Source of the DNA: Candidatus Rhodoferax bjergmarkensis
GTDB taxonomy: Bacteria > Pseudomonadota > Gammaproteobacteria > Burkholderiales > Burkholderiaceae_C
DNA length: 64,000 nucleotides
Assembly: GCA_016708345.1 (NCBI GenBank)
Contig: JADJFX010000035.1
Span: 62,001 to 126,000, forward strand
Reading direction: 5' to 3'
A program made the translations under genes and the position numbers. The stretch's first letter is position 1, and each line of letters starts with the position of its first letter. Shown one piece after another: positions 61,278 to 64,000 of this stretch. The notes beneath the pieces were generated by a model. It saw nothing but the letters and a program-made list of their open reading frames with translations. It was not told the origin of the DNA and made no database searches.

Positions 61278-63503
61278 TTAACGCCGCCGCGTCCAGCGCA
61301 CGCCATTCAAATCGGCGACCATGGCCAACACCTTGGACAAACGGCCCGACTCTGGTATCTCGACGGTAAACGTCATCCTGGCAGTCCCTTTGACCGATTG
61401 GGTCTGCACCCCGACGACATTGATTTTTTCTTTGGAAAAAACTTCAGAAATGTCACGCAAAAGCCCCTGCCGGTCAGCAGCCTCCACCATCACGTCCACC
61501 GGGTACACCACCTTGCTGGCTGTTTGTTCAAGACTCCACTGCACTTCAATCACGCGTTCAGCGTTTTTGGTCACCATTTCACGCAAATTGGGGCAATCTG
61601 TTCGGTGAACGCTCACCCCTTTGCCGCGCGTGACAAAACCGCAAATGCTGTCGGGAGGCACGGGCCTACAGCATTTGGCCAACTGTGTCATGACTGAATC
61701 AATACCGACCACCAATACCGCGCCCTTGGCAGCACTGACCGGGCTGCGTGGTTTTTTGACCGGTACATAGGTGTTTTCAAGCGGCACCGGCTCTGGCGGA
61801 CGCAGCACAATTTCGATATTGCGCAATGAAAACTCGTCTTTGCCCACCACTTCAAACAGTTCGTCGGCAGACTTGAATCCGAGTTGAGAAGCCAGATCTT
61901 GGAGTTTGACGGATGTGCGGCCCAGCCGTTGCAACAGTTTTTCGACCGCCTCCCGCCCTTTGGCTACGGTTTCATTCATCACCAGTGCGTTAAACCAGGC
62001 ACGCACCTTGGCCCTGGCACGATGGCTGACCAGATAACCCAACTCGGTATTGAGCCAGTCGCGCGAAGGCCCCCCCTCCCGAACTGCCGTAATTTCCACG
62101 GTTTGCCCGTTTTTGAGCGCTGTGTTGAGTGGAACCATCACCCCGTCGACCCGCGCACCCCGGCAGCGATGGCCCAGTGTGGTGTGAACGCTGTACGCGA
62201 AATCTACCGCCGTGGCCCCTTGCGGCAGCTCAACAATGGCTGCATCGGGCGTCAGGACATAAATACGGTCGTCAAAAACGCCTTGCGCTTGCTCACTGGC
62301 AAAGTCACGCTCCCACGCCAACAGTTGGCGCAGCACCGCAATTTTGGCGTCATAAGCGCCACTGGCAGACACCCCGGCATAGCCTTTGACGCCGGCCTCC
62401 TTGTAAGCCCAGTGGGCCGCCACACCGTGTTCTGCATGCTCATGCATGGCCTGGGTCCGGATCTGGATCTCAACCGGCTGCCCAGCCGAATCACGCACGA
62501 TGGTGTGCAATGACTGGTAACCATTGGCCTTGGGCTTTGCAATGTAGTCATCAAACTCATTGGGAACCGGCGTGAACTGGCTGTGTACCCAGCTCAGCGC
62601 GCCGTAACAATCTGCCACATTGGGCACCACAATGCGCAGCGCCCGGATGTCATACACCTGGTCAAAACCAAGCGACTTGCCGCGCATTTTTTTGACAATG
62701 CTGTAGATGTGTTTGGGCCGCCCCTGCACTGCGGCATCCATACCCTGGGCTTGCAACTGGGCCTGCAGTTGCGCACGCAAATGCTCTACATCAGCCTCGC
62801 GTTCGGTCCGTTTTTCATCCAGCAAACGGGCCACTTGCCGGTAGGTATCGGGCTCCAGAAAGCGAAAGGACAAGTCCTCCATCTCCCACTTGAGTTCCCA
62901 AATTCCCAGCCGGTTGGCCAACGGTGCAAACACATGCAAAGACTCGCGCGCCAAGCCGGCGGGCACGGGTAGTTTGGTCGCCGCAAAATGACGCAGCGTT
63001 TGCAACCGTGACGCCAGACGCAGCATCACCACCCGCAGATCACGCGAAAAAGCCAGCAGCATCTTGCGCACGCTTTCGGTCTGGGCGGCTTTGGACTGCG
63101 CCATTGGTATTGCCGTGCCGGAGCGTTCGCCGACCACCTGCGCCTGGCGTGCCTGCCTGTGTACACGCACCAGCTTGGTGGTTTCCATCGCCAGCGCAGC
63201 AAAGTTGTCGCCAAACGCCTTGGCAATCACCTCCTGAGGCTTGTTCAAGTGATCGCAGGCATACACCAGATAGCAGGCCGCCTGCATCACCTCTGAACCA
63301 CCAATGGACTTGATCAGCGCCGCTACGGCATCGGCGTGGGCAAGCGTGTTTTCACCGGTGTCCAGGGTTTCGCTGGCCAACAGCGGCTCGGCAAACGCGC
63401 GTGCGCGCGCGAGTGCATGGGGCTGCTCAGGCAAGCTCTGCGCCGTCGCCGCCACCAGCGGTGACGGCTGCGAACTGCTGATTTCGTCAAGCAGGCTTTT
63501 CAT
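61278..63503 (-). CDS. relA: (p)ppGpp synthetase RelA
   Basis: Ribosome-associated alarmone synthetase of the stringent response. It has 741 residues from the ATG at 63501-63503 (MKSLLDEISSSQ). The hydrolase domain is degenerate: ACYLVYACDHLN stands where SpoT has an HDxxEDT motif. The synthetase core is intact with IYSIVKKMRGK, FDQVYDIRALRIV, DYIAKPKANGYQSLHT and EIQIRTQAMHEHAEHG. TGS, zinc-finger (KCCRPVPPD) and ACT domains follow. The hydrolase loss marks it as RelA rather than a bifunctional Rel/SpoT. Confidence 0.95.
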   Translation of the reverse strand: MKSLLDEISSSQPSPLVAATAQSLPEQPHALARARAFAEPLLASETLDTGENTLAHADAVAALIKSIGGSEVMQAACYLVYACDHLNKPQEVIAKAFGDNFAALAMETTKLVRVHRQARQAQVVGERSGTAIPMAQSKAAQTESVRKMLLAFSRDLRVVMLRLASRLQTLRHFAATKLPVPAGLARESLHVFAPLANRLGIWELKWEMEDLSFRFLEPDTYRQVARLLDEKRTEREADVEHLRAQLQAQLQAQGMDAAVQGRPKHIYSIVKKMRGKSLGFDQVYDIRALRIVVPNVADCYGALSWVHSQFTPVPNEFDDYIAKPKANGYQSLHTIVRDSAGQPVEIQIRTQAMHEHAEHGVAAHWAYKEAGVKGYAGVSASGAYDAKIAVLRQLLAWERDFASEQAQGVFDDRIYVLTPDAAIVELPQGATAVDFAYSVHTTLGHRCRGARVDGVMVPLNTALKNGQTVEITAVREGGPSRDWLNTELGYLVSHRARAKVRAWFNALVMNETVAKGREAVEKLLQRLGRTSVKLQDLASQLGFKSADELFEVVGKDEFSLRNIEIVLRPPEPVPLENTYVPVKKPRSPVSAAKGAVLVVGIDSVMTQLAKCCRPVPPDSICGFVTRGKGVSVHRTDCPNLREMVTKNAERVIEVQWSLEQTASKVVYPVDVMVEAADRQGLLRDISEVFSKEKINVVGVQTQSVKGTARMTFTVEIPESGRLSKVLAMVADLNGVRWTRRR

Positions 63504-63513
63504 CACCCCTCTC

Positions 63514-64000
63514 CTAATCGAGCAGGAAGGAAGTGACTGCCTGCACCTGATCGTCTGCAATAAGGGTTGGGACATGACCAATGCCCTTGAACTCCGTCAG
63601 CTGCGCTTTGGGACCGCGCTGCATCATGGCCTTAGCGGTGTCGCGGGTCAGCAAGTCGGAATTTGCACCTCGCAGCAACAAGGTGGAGGCTTTGATCTGG
63701 TCATACAACTGCCACAACATGGCGTCCACTTGGGCGGCAGACTCGGGCGTCATGGCGCTGAACGAAACGGAAATGGCCGGGTCGTAATGCAGCGTCACAC
63801 AGCCGCTGCCGTCCTGGAGCGGTTTGACCATGTGGCGTGAAAACTCCAGCCACTGGGAGGGCGTATGCGGCCCGAAGGTGCTGGAGTTGGCCCACAGCAC
63901 ATCGGCCGCCGCTTGCACGGACTCAAATCGACCGGTCTCGCCAAGCCATTGGCCGATGCGCTGGATTGCACGCCACTCCACAACGGGCCCTACATCATTG
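63514..64000 (-). CDS. Alpha/beta hydrolase, C-terminal part (runs off right edge)
   Basis: The reverse strand is open from the window edge to a stop at 63514-63516, giving about 162 residues. The edge sequence NDVGPVVEWRAIQRIGQWLG and the ending LLLRGANSDLLTRDTAKAMMQRGPKAQLTEFKGIGHVPTLI fit the alpha/beta hydrolase fold: the acid residue in SDLL and the catalytic His in GIGHVP. The nucleophile lies outside the window. Ten bases separate it from relA. Substrate unknown. Confidence 0.82.
   Translation of the reverse strand, partial: NDVGPVVEWRAIQRIGQWLGETGRFESVQAAADVLWANSSTFGPHTPSQWLEFSRHMVKPLQDGSGCVTLHYDPAISVSFSAMTPESAAQVDAMLWQLYDQIKASTLLLRGANSDLLTRDTAKAMMQRGPKAQLTEFKGIGHVPTLIADDQVQAVTSFLLD

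Noticed and set aside
61278..63503. Bifunctional SpoT/Rel
   Set aside because: The hydrolase HDxxEDT motif is replaced by YACDHLN, so synthetase-only RelA fits better.

Overview
The window is a 64 kb stretch of a Betaproteobacterium, most likely a member of the Comamonadaceae (Burkholderiales) close to Rhodoferax or Polaromonas. The basis is the gene order rimP-nusA-infB-rbfA-truB-typA, a ZTP riboswitch in front of glyA, a minor-pilin cluster beside ribD, the protein sequences themselves, and short dispersed repeats of a kind I associate with that family. Most of the window is ordinary, dense, fairly GC-rich chromosome. I see no insertion sequence, prophage or CRISPR array.

Layout: 1-7.7 kb is the translation and transcription operon, read leftward (rimP, nusA, infB, rbfA, truB, typA; typA runs off the left edge), with a promoter and a hairpin-U8 signal in its leader. 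7.7-13.4 kb is a Yej-type peptide ABC importer (yejA, yejB, yejE, yejF), divergent from fabI. 14.6-16.1 kb holds a receiver-ankyrin-like protein, a small conserved hypothetical and tRNA-Ser(GCU). 16.1-21.6 kb is a leftward run of lysC, tilS, accA, a 3-methyladenine DNA glycosylase and cysS. 21.7-26.2 kb is a rightward envelope and proteostasis block: TPR protein, L,D-transpeptidase, two cyclophilins, lpxH. 26.2-34.7 kb, leftward, holds an HD-GYP phosphodiesterase, a DUF349 protein and a giant AsmA-like DUF748 protein. A 682-base non-coding stretch with a leftward terminator follows. 35.3-37.6 kb has a lytic transglycosylase and riboswitch-controlled glyA.

37.9-46.5 kb is a lower-GC type IV pilus accessory cluster (pilV, pilW, pilX, pilY1, pilE-like, fimT-like). 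pilV, pilW, pilY1 and the pilE-like gene together carry nine probable single- or double-base indels. pilY1 also carries a G12 tract and a three-copy Cys-rich module. 46.5-52.3 kb has ribD, then leftward nitronate monooxygenase, acyl-CoA dehydrogenase and etfBA, with a dyad operator upstream of etfB. 52.5-60.4 kb has an MscS channel and a deacetylase, divergent from moxR-DUF58-tgpA-mltB. That operon is interrupted by a 0.5 kb composite inverted repeat. 60.5-64 kb has a YcgR-like PilZ protein, relA and a partial alpha/beta hydrolase.

The most striking observation is a family of about 13 copies of a 50-60 bp element with core GCGC-N10-12-TGCGCAAGCAGCTAT-N6-ATAGC. Eleven lie inside genes, always in the same reading frame for a given orientation. 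In one orientation the element is read as AQAAIxxIA (infB, truB, tilS, yejF, DUF349, glycosylase start); in the other as IIAxxAxxxGA (mltB signal peptide, DUF748 twice, DUF58, ribD). It behaves like a protein-tolerated palindromic element, comparable in concept to the Rickettsia palindromic elements.
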